The position numbers and the translations under genes are program-made. Positions 23,876 through 32,778 of a DNA stretch of 46,662 nucleotides are shown here, in pieces. Numbering within the stretch: the first letter of the stretch is position 1; every line of letters begins with the position of its first letter. This DNA comes from Pyrodictiaceae archaeon (lineage in GTDB: Archaea; Thermoproteota; Thermoprotei_A; Sulfolobales; Pyrodictiaceae): assembly GCA_027062725.1 (NCBI GenBank), contig JAMOSW010000024.1, forward strand, positions 1 to 46,662, in the 5' to 3' direction. The notes under the pieces were generated by a model that was not told where the DNA came from, ran no database searches, and worked only from the letters and a program-made list of their open reading frames with translations.

Positions 23876-26641
23876 TTGCGTCGGGGTGTCCTAGAGGTGA
23901 GGATCGAGAGGGTCGAGATAGAGAATGTGCTCAGCCATAGGTTGACGAGGATAGAGTTCCCGGCCGGCGTGGTTGCTATCGTTGGACCGAACGGCGCGGG
24001 CAAGACGAGCATAGTTGACTCTATATCTTACGCGTTGTTTGGGACTCATAGCCGCGACCCCCAAGGCAGGAAGAGGCAGGCGCTCCTACGACTGGGCGCG
24101 GCCAGGGCCAGGATAGAGCTGGTCTTCGACGCTAACGGTAGGAGATACCAGGTTGTGAGAGAGTTCTCTAGGACAGGGAGCACCAGCGCTATGCTTACGC
24201 TTGTAGAGGAGGGCGGTAAACGGAGACTGCTGGCAAGGAGCGTTAAGAGCGTTGAGGCCGAGCTAGCCAAGATATTTGGTATGCCGCTTGATCTTGCACA
24301 GAGACTCTACATAACCAGGCAGGGCGAGCTCGACTCTATACTTGTTGACAAGTCAAAGCGCCTGGATCTTCTAAACTCGCTCCTACAGCTCAAGGAGATG
24401 GAGACAGTATACGAGATGCTCGGTAATATATACCGGCAGCTACAGCGCGAGAAGGCCATCTACGAGAAGCGCTACGAGGAGATGTTGCGAGAGGTAGAAC
24501 GCTTAAAGAAGAGCAGACAGGAGTTGAACAGCCTTCGCCGTGCCGTAGCAGAGCTAGAGCCCAAGGTTAAGGGCATCGAGGAAGAGATAGGTAGACTGGA
24601 GGAAGCGGCCCAGAAACTCCACGCCCTACGCCAGGAGCTGGCTGGGACAAGGCAGCAGCTCGGAGCTGTGGAGGAGAAAGAGCGCATCCTCGAAGACAGT
24701 CTACACGAGCGAAGGGATAGGCTGAGGCGTGCAGAGGAGGCAGCCAGTACGCTGGAGAAACTCCGTCCCGAGCTAAAGGTTCTTGAAAAACTCGAGGAGG
24801 CACGTGAGCTCGCTCAGCGGCTCGCTGAGACCCGGGAGGCGCTAGAGGAGCTAGAGGCCAAGAGGAAGAGGATAGAGGAGCAACTAGGCCGCATGAAAGA
24901 TCTTGAGGCACGGGCTAGGGAGCTCGAGGAGCTGCGCCAGAAACTCGAGAGGCTCGAGCCCGAGGCAAGGAGATACATAGAGCTCAAGAAGAGTGTTGAC
25001 GACACACAGAGGGAGCTCGACGAGGTTAACGCTGAGGCTGCTGAGCTACGTAAGGCGATAGAGGCGGAGGTGCGTAGCGTCCTAGGCCTCGAGCCCGGAG
25101 ACCCCCTCGCCGTGGGCGAGAGGCTAGCAGCGATAAAGGACAAGCTGGATGAGCTGCTGGAGAAGGCCAGGCAGCGCCGCGAGAGAGTAAGCAACGAGAT
25201 AGCTAAGCTGCGCCAGAAACGGGAGGAGCTTTCCAACTACCTCGACATGCTAACTAGCGCAGAGGGTGTCTGCCCTCTCTGCCGGCGGCCCCTTGACGAG
25301 AGGCATCGCGTGCAGCTGATACAGCAGCTCCGCTCCGAGAAGAAGCGCATCGAGGCAGACCTGCAGCGCTTGTCAAGGGAGCTTGCGCTCGTAGAGAGCG
25401 AGATACACGAGTTGGAGAAGAAAAAGCGGGCAGTGGAGAGGCTTCTTGACCGTATACGTGGCCGCTATGAGAGGCTTCGCCTTCTTGTAGAGCGTAGCGA
25501 AGCCCTGGCCAGAAACCTTGAAGAACTCCGCCAGGACTTCCTGGCAGCATTTACATCGTACAAGGAGTATGAGGAGGCTAAAGCGCGTATACGTGAACTG
25601 GAAGGTGCTGAGAGGGAGCTAGCGGAGCTCCGTGCACTGAAGCTACACTTGGAGAGCATCGCCGACGAGGAGGCTAGGAAACGGACCGAGGCGGAGAGGA
25701 TAGCAACTAGGCTAAACACTATCCTCAAGGAAGCTGGTGTCAATATCGAAGAGCTCGAGGAGAAGCTCCGGGACCTGCAGAGGCTGAGGCTCGAGGCGGC
25801 GCGTCTGGAGCAGCTTGCCTCGGAGCTCGACGCTCTACGCGCGAGCGTTGAGGAGCTTGAAAGTGAGCTTGCGGGGCTACGGGCTGAGCGGCTCCGGCTC
25901 CAGGAGAGGCTTCGCGGTCTCGAGGAGGAGCTGGCCAGGTATGAGGGCGTCGAGGAGGAGCTTCGTGAGAAGAGGCGCCAGTACCAGGAGCTCCGCGACC
26001 AGATAGCCAGAATGAAAGGTAGAATTGAGCAGCTAGAAAGGGAGGTTACGAGGCTCGAGGTTGTACAAGAGGAGGCTAATAGACTGAAGAATAAGCTAGA
26101 GGCCTACATGTCGGCACTTGCGGCTGTGGAGAGGCTTCGCCGCGTATTCGGCCCACAAGGCTTGCCCCGCCTGGTTAGGGTCAAAGCACGGAACGTAATC
26201 GAGTACCACTTAAGGGACATGCTTGCAAGGTTCAACCTTGACTTCGTCGACGTCCGCCTGGGTGATGATTATGAGGCGGTGATAGTGTCTAGGGACGGAG
26301 AGAAGACCGTCAACATGCTCAGTGGCGGGGAGAGGGTGGCCCTCGCAATCGCGTATAGGCTTGCCCTTGCCAGGGCGGTTGGTGGCAGGCTAGGCTCCCT
26401 GGTAATGGATGAGCCGACAATACATCTTGACGAGGAACGCAAACGCGAACTGATAGACATAATACGCTACGGGCTAGAGGCGACCGGACTCCAGCAGCTC
26501 ATAATAGTAACGCATGACCGCGAGCTAGAGGAAGCAGCCGACATCGTACTTGAAGTAAGGAAAGAGAACGGCGTGAGCCGGGTAGAGCCCCGCGAGCCCC
26601 TAGCTGCGGCGGAGGGGCTCAAGGCAGCTCCTACAGGCTAG
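23876..26641 (+). CDS. rad50: Rad50 ATPase
   Basis: A 921-residue SMC-type ATPase. Walker A is GPNGAGKTS (37-45). Two long coiled coils flank the zinc hook EGVCPLCRRPL near residue 466 (CxxC). The signature is LSGGERVALAIAYRLALARA, Walker B is LVMDEPTIHLDEE and the switch His is in VTHDRE. It starts at TTG (23876) right behind AGGGG; GTG at 23897 is an alternative. It is co-directional with mre11 and ends 42 bases inside a convergent gene. Confidence 0.96.
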   Translation: MRRGVLEVRIERVEIENVLSHRLTRIEFPAGVVAIVGPNGAGKTSIVDSISYALFGTHSRDPQGRKRQALLRLGAARARIELVFDANGRRYQVVREFSRTGSTSAMLTLVEEGGKRRLLARSVKSVEAELAKIFGMPLDLAQRLYITRQGELDSILVDKSKRLDLLNSLLQLKEMETVYEMLGNIYRQLQREKAIYEKRYEEMLREVERLKKSRQELNSLRRAVAELEPKVKGIEEEIGRLEEAAQKLHALRQELAGTRQQLGAVEEKERILEDSLHERRDRLRRAEEAASTLEKLRPELKVLEKLEEARELAQRLAETREALEELEAKRKRIEEQLGRMKDLEARARELEELRQKLERLEPEARRYIELKKSVDDTQRELDEVNAEAAELRKAIEAEVRSVLGLEPGDPLAVGERLAAIKDKLDELLEKARQRRERVSNEIAKLRQKREELSNYLDMLTSAEGVCPLCRRPLDERHRVQLIQQLRSEKKRIEADLQRLSRELALVESEIHELEKKKRAVERLLDRIRGRYERLRLLVERSEALARNLEELRQDFLAAFTSYKEYEEAKARIRELEGAERELAELRALKLHLESIADEEARKRTEAERIATRLNTILKEAGVNIEELEEKLRDLQRLRLEAARLEQLASELDALRASVEELESELAGLRAERLRLQERLRGLEEELARYEGVEEELREKRRQYQELRDQIARMKGRIEQLEREVTRLEVVQEEANRLKNKLEAYMSALAAVERLRRVFGPQGLPRLVRVKARNVIEYHLRDMLARFNLDFVDVRLGDDYEAVIVSRDGEKTVNMLSGGERVALAIAYRLALARAVGGRLGSLVMDEPTIHLDEERKRELIDIIRYGLEATGLQQLIIVTHDRELEEAADIVLEVRKENGVSRVEPREPLAAAEGLKAAPTG

Positions 26642-27499
26642 CCCAACAGCATCCCAGCCCTCAATAACCCTGATACCCTCCTTGACGCTCTCTTCTCTTA
26701 GCTCAAACACGCCATCCCTCATCCTAGCCAGCGCTATCCGCGCACGGGGCGCGTAGACGGCGAGCACGCTCCCTAGAAGCTCTACGGGACGCCACGGGCC
26801 GGCCTCGCTCCTTACACGCCTCAGCCACGACAGCGGCTCAACGCCGGCCTCGACAAGGCTGCCGGCATAGAAACGGGTATATAGGCAGGCTCTCGTCCAG
26901 GGACCGGCTGGCATCGAGGCTAGCAGCTTCTCGCTGTAGCCTCTCCCCCTTTCCCAGAGGCAACGGCCCCATCCATCCAGGCCCTCACGGCGGGCTGCAC
27001 AGCGCCGCGCATCCTCGAGGTCGGGTAGCCTGGAGAGAAGGGGAGGCACAGTGGCCACGACGAGCCAGCCATCCACATACGCCTCAGCGCCGCTGCCGAC
27101 ATCGCTAGCGTCGACCGCGACAAGCTGCAAACCGTTCACTCTGCCCTCAAGCACTGTGCGGAGAGTTAGCGTTAACACAGTTGAGCGCCTAATGGGCAGC
27201 CCATAGAGGTTAAGCCCGGGTCTGGAGTCGACGATAACCTCAGCGTCTACCTGGCCATAGGGTGGCCAGGGCTGGGGCAACGGCGCTGGCGTGCACGGCG
27301 TAGCCTTCATGGAGTTTATCGTTGCCGCGGGCACGCTGTATTCTAGTACAAGCTTGCTGCCCGCCGGCTCGGCGAGCCACGAGCCAGTCAAGTCAGCCAC
27401 GTGGGGCCCATAGAGGCTGCAGGTAGACTCTATCCTAACACTTGCTGCTATGCCGCTGCTAGCGTCAATATAGGCCCAGTAGCTGCAGGGCAAGAGCAC
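26600..27499 (-). CDS. Hypothetical protein convergent with rad50
   Basis: A 299-residue frame from GTG, with a strong ribosome site GGAGGTGA 4-11 bases upstream (27504-27511), so it is probably real. It reads YWAYIDASSGIAASVRIEST near the start, then beta-rich segments (AEVIVDSRPGLNLYGLPI, LQLVAVDASDVGSGAEAYVD), then a Cys/Arg-rich helical part with CAARREGLDGWGRCLW. The Asp residues in VAVDASD could suggest a nuclease-like site, but the NurA pattern is not evident. Other crenarchaea carry nurA beside rad50, so a divergent NurA is worth testing. Function unknown. Confidence 0.65.
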   Translation of the reverse strand: MLLPCSYWAYIDASSGIAASVRIESTCSLYGPHVADLTGSWLAEPAGSKLVLEYSVPAATINSMKATPCTPAPLPQPWPPYGQVDAEVIVDSRPGLNLYGLPIRRSTVLTLTLRTVLEGRVNGLQLVAVDASDVGSGAEAYVDGWLVVATVPPLLSRLPDLEDARRCAARREGLDGWGRCLWERGRGYSEKLLASMPAGPWTRACLYTRFYAGSLVEAGVEPLSWLRRVRSEAGPWRPVELLGSVLAVYAPRARIALARMRDGVFELREESVKEGIRVIEGWDAVGLACRSCLEPLRRS

Positions 27500-27574
27500 C
27501 GCTCACCTCCATGTCCCGTCTCGGTGCTGCTTTCGGGGCTCTAAGTATCATTGAATAGGGGAGAAGTAGGGCGT

Positions 27575-27641
27575 GGGCGAGGTCTCCGCGGCCTCTAGCG
27601 CCGGCCCCGGGTTCACTGTCCGCCTATCGGCGGCCTCGCCC
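27575..27641 (+). other. Structured GC-rich element upstream of glnA
   Basis: GGGCGAGG (27575-27582) pairs perfectly with CCTCGCCC (27634-27641), extended by two more pairs. Inside, CCGCC/GGCGG can form an alternative small hairpin around 27625-27628. The element is bounded by A/T-rich sequence. No known RNA family is recognised; a small RNA or regulatory leader is possible. The rest of 27500-27842 shows no supported gene. Confidence 0.3.
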
Positions 27642-27842
27642 CGGGTAACGGCCAGGTAGAGAATAGAGTGCGGTGATTTGGGGGATTAACAGCATTACAT
27701 CTCGTGGTCGTATCTCTGAGTTCGCTCCACTATGTGGGCTTCCGGTGGGCTTGTTCTATGTGCTATCCATTTGTAGTAGCATATTCCGGACAAATGTACG
27801 GGAAAGTGGGGGTAATCTTTTTACAAGCGTACGGCGACCGGC

Positions 27843-29258
27843 TTGACTGGGCGAACATATATGCGGTTAAACGAAAGACTATCCGAAATACAGTCCAAGG
27901 CCCGTTGGGTTGAGCTTCATTTCGTTGACCTAGTTGGCTACATGAGAAGCGTTACCGTGCCGGCACGGGAGCTGGACAGGAAGGCTGTAGAAGAAGGAAT
28001 GAACCTCCTTGACGGAAGCAGTGTTGAAGGCTTCGCGGGGATAGAAGAAAGTGACTTCAAGCTACGGCCTGACCTATCTACGTTTGCGATGCTCCCTTGG
28101 GCGGAGAAAACTGCAAGGATAATAGCTGATGTATACACGTTAAATGGCCGCTTTGCTAGAGACCCACGCTACATTGCTGACCGCGCGTTAGACTACCTTG
28201 AGGAACAGGGGCTCATGGCGTTCTTCGGTCCTGAGATAGAGTTCAAGATAATAGATGGACTCTATCTTGACGTTGATGCTCCCCACCGTGGCCTAGGCTA
28301 CCGCGTAGAGAGTCGTGAGATGAAGGAAGAGGTGGCTATCTCTTTCCAGCGCGTTAAGAAGGCATACCACACACCTACTCCGATAGATAAGGTTGCCGCG
28401 ATACGCTACGAAATAGCAGAGGTACTTGAGGACTACTTCGGCTTTACAATCGAGGCTCATCATCGTGAAGTGGCTGCAATGGGTCAAGTAGAGATAAACT
28501 TCCGCTTCGGGGACATTAAGACGTCGGCTGATAGGGTTATAACGTTAAAGTACGTTGCCCGCAACGTGGCTGCAAAGCATGGCTGCGCCGTAACCTTCAT
28601 GCCCAAATTGGTGGCAGGCGACAACGGTAACGGTATGCACACACACGTTAGCCTTTGGGACAAGAATAGTGGAAGGAACCTCTTCTATGATCCGAGCGAT
28701 GAGTATGCCGAGCTCAGCCAGACCGCGAGGTACTTCATCGGCGGCATATTGGAGCATGGTCGCGCACTCGCAGCCATAGTCGCGCCGACCGTTAACAGCT
28801 ACCGCCGCCTCGTGCCGGGCTATGAAGCCCCGGTCTATCTCGTCTGGAGTAAGGGCAACCGCAGCGCGGCGATAAGGATACCGTTCTACGAGAGAGGCGT
28901 CGAGAAGTCGAAGAGGATAGAGTTCCGCAGTCCAGACCCCAGCGCCAACCCCTACCTGGCATTCGCGGCGATACTCGCGGCAGGACTTGACGGCATAAAG
29001 CGGAAGATAGAGCCCGGCGACCCTGTCGACAAGAACGTGTACGCTATGAGTGAGGAGGAGAAGCGCCGCCTCGGCATACGGGAGCTCCCCAGGAGCCTTG
29101 ACGAGGCGCTTGACGAGCTAGAGAGTGACCATGACTTCCTGTTCCCAATATTCACTAAGGAGGCGCTTGAGAGCTATATAGAGGTCAAGCGTGCCGAGGC
29201 CGAGGGTCTGCGCCAATACCCTAACCCGATGGAGGTCTACATGTACTTCAGCCTCTAG
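27843..29258 (+). CDS. glnA: Glutamine synthetase, type I
   Basis: A 471-residue enzyme making glutamine from glutamate, ammonia and ATP. MAFFGPEIEFKI carries metal-binding Glu, EAHHREVAAMGQVEINFRF more ligands, and AGDNGNGMHTHVSLWDK the ATP-binding loop. APTVNSYRRLVPGYEAPVYL and RIEFRSPDPSANPYLAFAA complete the active site. A TATA-like TCTTTTTAC (27815-27823) lies about 24 bases before the TTG at 27843, so a leaderless TTG start is favoured; ATG at 27861 is the alternative. It stands alone. Confidence 0.96.
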   Translation: MTGRTYMRLNERLSEIQSKARWVELHFVDLVGYMRSVTVPARELDRKAVEEGMNLLDGSSVEGFAGIEESDFKLRPDLSTFAMLPWAEKTARIIADVYTLNGRFARDPRYIADRALDYLEEQGLMAFFGPEIEFKIIDGLYLDVDAPHRGLGYRVESREMKEEVAISFQRVKKAYHTPTPIDKVAAIRYEIAEVLEDYFGFTIEAHHREVAAMGQVEINFRFGDIKTSADRVITLKYVARNVAAKHGCAVTFMPKLVAGDNGNGMHTHVSLWDKNSGRNLFYDPSDEYAELSQTARYFIGGILEHGRALAAIVAPTVNSYRRLVPGYEAPVYLVWSKGNRSAAIRIPFYERGVEKSKRIEFRSPDPSANPYLAFAAILAAGLDGIKRKIEPGDPVDKNVYAMSEEEKRRLGIRELPRSLDEALDELESDHDFLFPIFTKEALESYIEVKRAEAEGLRQYPNPMEVYMYFSL

Positions 29259-29359
29259 CTTCCCCTAAGGGCCCGGGTCTTTCCCTACCACCTGGTACAG
29301 TCAACGCCTCCTCCCCCGCAACCGATGCCACTCTCATTGCGTTCCCAGGCTTTTTCCGC

Positions 29360-30154
29360 CTAAGCGTGGCGGACTAGGCGGAGCACGGATGCCACGAACG
29401 CTGCAAGCAGCGCAGCCAGCACGGCGGCAGCCAGGTGGCGGTCCCCGACTCGCCGTAGGGTGGCGGCTGCAAGGGGCAATGAGGCCAGGGCCCCTGCGGT
29501 CAATGCGGCTGCGTGGGGGAGCTCCAGGTAGCCCCTGATACCATACACGGCTGCTACTGCGATGAACGCTGGCAGCTTGACGAGAGGTGTGAGAGCTATC
29601 GCGGTCTTGATGCTCACGCCCGAGAGGGTCTGCGCCGCGGCTATCAGTGCGCTGAAGCCTCCTCCGATAAGTGCCTTTTCGACGCCCGCGATGCAGCCCG
29701 CTGTAGCGGCTACCACCCTAGACCTCCTGGCCTCTATTGTGGCGTTGTGGGGCCGTAGAACTGCTACGGCCATAGCCGCGAGAAGAACAGCCAAGGCGAT
29801 GGTATAGAGGCTCAGCACGAAGTCTCGGGGAAGACCTGAAGCGGCTAAGGCGGTGAGAGCCGCAGCTATCGACGAGGAGACGGCTATCGTGGCTGCCGTG
29901 CTCTGTACGCCAGAGGCGTTGCCTACATTGCCGCTCTTCCTATGCACTGCTACCGCGGGGAGCGCGGTCGCAATCTGGGCTGTCGCAGCCGCGGCCGCCA
30001 CTGTGCGAGGGTCGTAGCCCAGCAGGGAGGCTAGGAGTATGCTGGCTGCTAGGCCGAAGCCTAGGCCGAGGCCGTAGTCTGCTATGCCTGCGACGAGCCC
30101 CGTGAGGAGCCACACGGCTATAGTGGTGTCTAGCGTCGACTCCAGCCACCTCAC
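29360..30154 (-). CDS. TauE/SafE-family permease
   Basis: A 264-residue protein with seven to eight hydrophobic segments. The TauE/SafE signature is visible in ADYGLGLGFGLAASILLASL (Gly-rich first helix pair) and in GCIAGVEKALIGGGFSALIA, the second repeat. Family members export or import sulfite, sulfonates and other anions. It is divergent from the RHH regulator and the sulfate-activation genes, so sulfur-oxyanion transport is likely but inferred. Confidence 0.82.
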   Translation of the reverse strand: MRWLESTLDTTIAVWLLTGLVAGIADYGLGLGFGLAASILLASLLGYDPRTVAAAAATAQIATALPAVAVHRKSGNVGNASGVQSTAATIAVSSSIAAALTALAASGLPRDFVLSLYTIALAVLLAAMAVAVLRPHNATIEARRSRVVAATAGCIAGVEKALIGGGFSALIAAAQTLSGVSIKTAIALTPLVKLPAFIAVAAVYGIRGYLELPHAAALTAGALASLPLAAATLRRVGDRHLAAAVLAALLAAFVASVLRLVRHA

Positions 30155-30158
30155 CTTG

Positions 30159-30214
30159 TTTAATTAGATGTCATTACTAGCGACACCGCGACGCTCTTTA
30201 ATAAGATTTAATTA
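30159..30214. promoter_or_regulatory. Divergent promoter with repeated TTTAATTA
   Basis: TTTAATTA occurs at 30159-30166 and again at 30207-30214, once on each side of the intergenic region. TTTAATAAG at 30197-30205 is a further TATA-like element. The copies could be TATA elements or sites for the RHH protein. Confidence 0.4.
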
Positions 30215-30250
30215 ATGAGCTTATGTTGTCGCCCTCCTGGGTGTACCGTT

Positions 30251-30487
30251 TTGACAGAGCAACGAAGAAAGTCCAGATATACGACAGTCTCGATACCAGT
30301 GAGCCTCTATGAGCGCATACAGAAGCTGATAGAGGGGACAGGCTTCACCAGCGTCTCGCAGTTCGTCACCTACGTTCTAAGAGAAGTCGTCGCGGAGATG
30401 GAGGAAGAGAAGCTGAAGAGTAGCGGCGTCAGCGAGGAAGAGAAACGCGAGATAATCGAGCGCCTAAAGCGCCTAGGCTACATCTAG
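30251..30487 (+). CDS. Ribbon-helix-helix (CopG/Arc-type) regulator
   Basis: From a TTG at 30251, preceded by GGGTG, the protein is 78 residues. YTTVSIPVSLYERIQKLIEG is the ribbon and first helix, and TGFTSVSQFVTYVLREVVAE the second helix. The acidic and basic C-terminal tail (EEEKLKSSGVSEEEKREIIE) is helical. The frame extends upstream to 30215, but that part is not RHH-like. It probably regulates the divergent permease and the downstream sat gene, or itself. Confidence 0.85.
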   Translation: MTEQRRKSRYTTVSIPVSLYERIQKLIEGTGFTSVSQFVTYVLREVVAEMEEEKLKSSGVSEEEKREIIERLKRLGYI

Positions 30488-30515
30488 GCAGTGCCACCTA
30501 GGAGGCTGTAGAGCC

Positions 30516-31679
30516 ATGGTCTCAAGACCTCATGGCGGCAGGCTTGTGGACCGCGTTGCCCGTGGCAGGGCAAGAGAGAGGCTCCTCGCTGAGGCCCGCG
30601 AGATGCCTCGACTAGAGCTCAGCGCCAGCCTCGCCGCAGATGCTGCAAACATAGCCCACGGCGTCTATAGCCCGCTCGAGGGCTTCATCGGGAGCGAGGA
30701 CTACCAGAGTGTCCTCGACCAAATGAGGTTAAGTAACGACCTTCCATGGACAATACCGATAGTTCTCGACGCGTCTAGGAGCGAGATAAAGAGCTTTGAG
30801 GAGGGCGACGAGATAGCACTCTATTACCGCGGCGAGCCTCTCGCAGTCATGTATGTTGAGGAAGTGTACACCTGGGATAGGAGGGAGTACGCCGAGAAGG
30901 TCTTCAAGACAAGCGACCCTGCGCATCCTGGTGTGGCGCGGCTAGCCCGGAGGAAGGAGTACTTCGTAGGCGGACCCTTGATGCTTATCCAGGACCCACC
31001 GGAGAGGTTTGAGAAGGTCCGGCTATGGCCCAAGGAGACACGGGTGCTTTTCGAGGCCAGAGGCTGGCGGACCATAGCGGCGTTCCAGACACGGAACGTG
31101 CCTCACCTCGGCCACGAGTACGTACAGAAGGCTGCCCTAACATTCACCGACGGTCTCTTCATTAACCCGCTCGTGGGCTGGAAGAAGCCCGGCGACTACA
31201 GAGACGAGGTCATCGTGGAGGCCTACAAGGCGCTCATAGAGCACTACTATCCCAGGACTAGCGTCGTGTTCTCCGTGCTGCGTATGGAGATGCGGTACGC
31301 GGGGCCCAGGGAGGCTATACACCACGCTATCGTGAGGAAAAACTTCGGCGCCACCCACTTCATAGTGGGCCGCGACCATGCCGGCGTAGGCAACTACTAT
31401 GGGCCCTACGAGGCCTGGGACCTCTTCCGCGAGTTCCCCGACCTGGGCATAACGCCGCTGTTCGTTAGAGAGGCCTTCTACTGCCGGAAGTGCGGCCAGA
31501 TGGTCAACGAGAAGATATGTCCCCACCCAGAGGAGTATAGGGTGAGGATAAGCGGTACTAAGCTCCGCAAGATGATAATGGAGGGCAAGAGGCCCCCAGA
31601 GTACATGATGCGCCCCGAAGTAGCTGACGTGGTGCTCAGCTTCCCCAACCCATTCGTAGAGGAGGCGAGCGAGGACTAG
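30516..31679 (+). CDS. sat: Sulfate adenylyltransferase (ATP sulfurylase)
   Basis: A 387-residue enzyme converting sulfate and ATP to APS and pyrophosphate (reversible). AFQTRNVPHLGHEYVQKAAL is the QxRNxxHxGHE active-site motif, and FIVGRDHAGVGNYYG is the GRDHAG motif. FYCRKCGQMVNEKICPHPEE gives Cys/His ligands for a zinc site, then VRISGTKLR. A ribosome site GGAGG lies about 10 bases before ATG. It follows the RHH regulator and precedes the DHH gene by 6 bases, the core of the sulfate-activation cluster. Confidence 0.95.
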   Translation: MVSRPHGGRLVDRVARGRARERLLAEAREMPRLELSASLAADAANIAHGVYSPLEGFIGSEDYQSVLDQMRLSNDLPWTIPIVLDASRSEIKSFEEGDEIALYYRGEPLAVMYVEEVYTWDRREYAEKVFKTSDPAHPGVARLARRKEYFVGGPLMLIQDPPERFEKVRLWPKETRVLFEARGWRTIAAFQTRNVPHLGHEYVQKAALTFTDGLFINPLVGWKKPGDYRDEVIVEAYKALIEHYYPRTSVVFSVLRMEMRYAGPREAIHHAIVRKNFGATHFIVGRDHAGVGNYYGPYEAWDLFREFPDLGITPLFVREAFYCRKCGQMVNEKICPHPEEYRVRISGTKLRKMIMEGKRPPEYMMRPEVADVVLSFPNPFVEEASED

Positions 31680-31685
31680 CCAGTC

Positions 31686-32729
31686 ATGAAGAGCTGGTGC
31701 AGCCTCGACGAGACGCTGGAGGGTCGAAGGGTTTTCCTCGTCTTCCACTGGGACGCCGACGGTGTCGCAACAGCGGCTATGGTCGCCCGCCACCTCGCAG
31801 GCCTCGGCGGAGTCGTCGAGGCGGCCGCGACACCCAGAATAGGCAGCTACAGCTGGACAGCAATACCCAAGCCGCCCCCCGGAGCCGAGCTGGTGGCAGT
31901 CCTAGACTATGGCATACCCGGTGCCGACTACGACCGCTACGCCTCGGAGACAGACAAGCCGCTCCTCGTCATCGACCACCACCGGGTGGAGCCGTCGCGT
32001 GGAGGCAGGGTAACCTACTGCAACCCGGTCGCCGAGGGTATGGGTGGCGAAGAGGAGTACCCCTCGGCCAGCATGCTCGCCGCGAGGCTCCTAGGCCGCC
32101 GATGGGGCGGCGACCTCTTCCTAGCGGCCCTTGGGGCGGTGGGCGACCTAGCCCCCTTCTATGACGCGGGCCGCCCGCACCCAGGCCTAGAGGCGGCCAA
32201 GGCCTACGCCAGCCAGGCGGGCGTAAAGCTGGGTCAACTGCGCGACCTAGCGGACAGGCTGGACTCCTGCTACCGCCTCCTATGGGGCGACTGTCTAGTC
32301 CACGCCGTTAAGGAGGCAGCGCTGAACCCCTACATGCTGCTGGATGACCACCGCCTACTAGAGGCCCAGGAGAGGAGCAGGAAGCTGCTCGAGGAGGCAC
32401 TCGCTGAGCTCAAGTCCGCTGGTAGGGTCTGCGGCTTCGAGGTCTACACGCTGGTCATGGACGCGCTGGTTACGAGCGCAGTGGGCCGACGGCTCGCAGC
32501 CACCAGGCCCCGCGACGTGGTGGTGCTCATCCACCACATACCCAGCCGCCGCGGCGGCTACGTCTACGTCCGCGGCCTCTCCGCTGACCTCTCATGGCTC
32601 CACAGGGAGGCCCGGCGACGGGGGCTACGCGCGGGCGGGAAAACCAACGTAGCGGTGCTCGAGTACAGCGGTGATGGACCCCATGAGGGGCTCAGGCTGC
32701 TCGAGGAGCTCTGTGGTGGAAGGAGATAG
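31686..32729 (+). CDS. DHH-family phosphoesterase
   Basis: A 347-residue protein. VFHWDADGVATAAMVAR is motif I, VLDYGIPGADY motif II, VIDHHRVEPS the DHH motif, and the region near 32450-32640 with VYVRGLSADLSWLHREARRR the DHHA1-like substrate domain. The family includes RecJ-like nucleases and the NrnA group that hydrolyses nanoRNA and PAP (3'-phosphoadenosine 5'-phosphate). Because it sits between sat and APS kinase, PAP removal is an attractive guess, but not shown by the sequence itself. Confidence 0.85.
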   Translation: MKSWCSLDETLEGRRVFLVFHWDADGVATAAMVARHLAGLGGVVEAAATPRIGSYSWTAIPKPPPGAELVAVLDYGIPGADYDRYASETDKPLLVIDHHRVEPSRGGRVTYCNPVAEGMGGEEEYPSASMLAARLLGRRWGGDLFLAALGAVGDLAPFYDAGRPHPGLEAAKAYASQAGVKLGQLRDLADRLDSCYRLLWGDCLVHAVKEAALNPYMLLDDHRLLEAQERSRKLLEEALAELKSAGRVCGFEVYTLVMDALVTSAVGRRLAATRPRDVVVLIHHIPSRRGGYVYVRGLSADLSWLHREARRRGLRAGGKTNVAVLEYSGDGPHEGLRLLEELCGGRR

Positions 32730-32778
32730 AAGCCGCGGAACGGCCCTGGGTTCCCGTCGGGGAGGGACTGTAGCTGCC

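Noticed and set aside
24046-25743. Several long minus-strand frames inside rad50
   Set aside because: They are Ser/Arg/Leu-rich mirror frames of the coiled coil and carry no motifs.
27704-27913. 69-codon open frame upstream of glnA
   Set aside because: Codons do not look protein-like, it runs through the glnA promoter and into its start, and no ribosome site is present.
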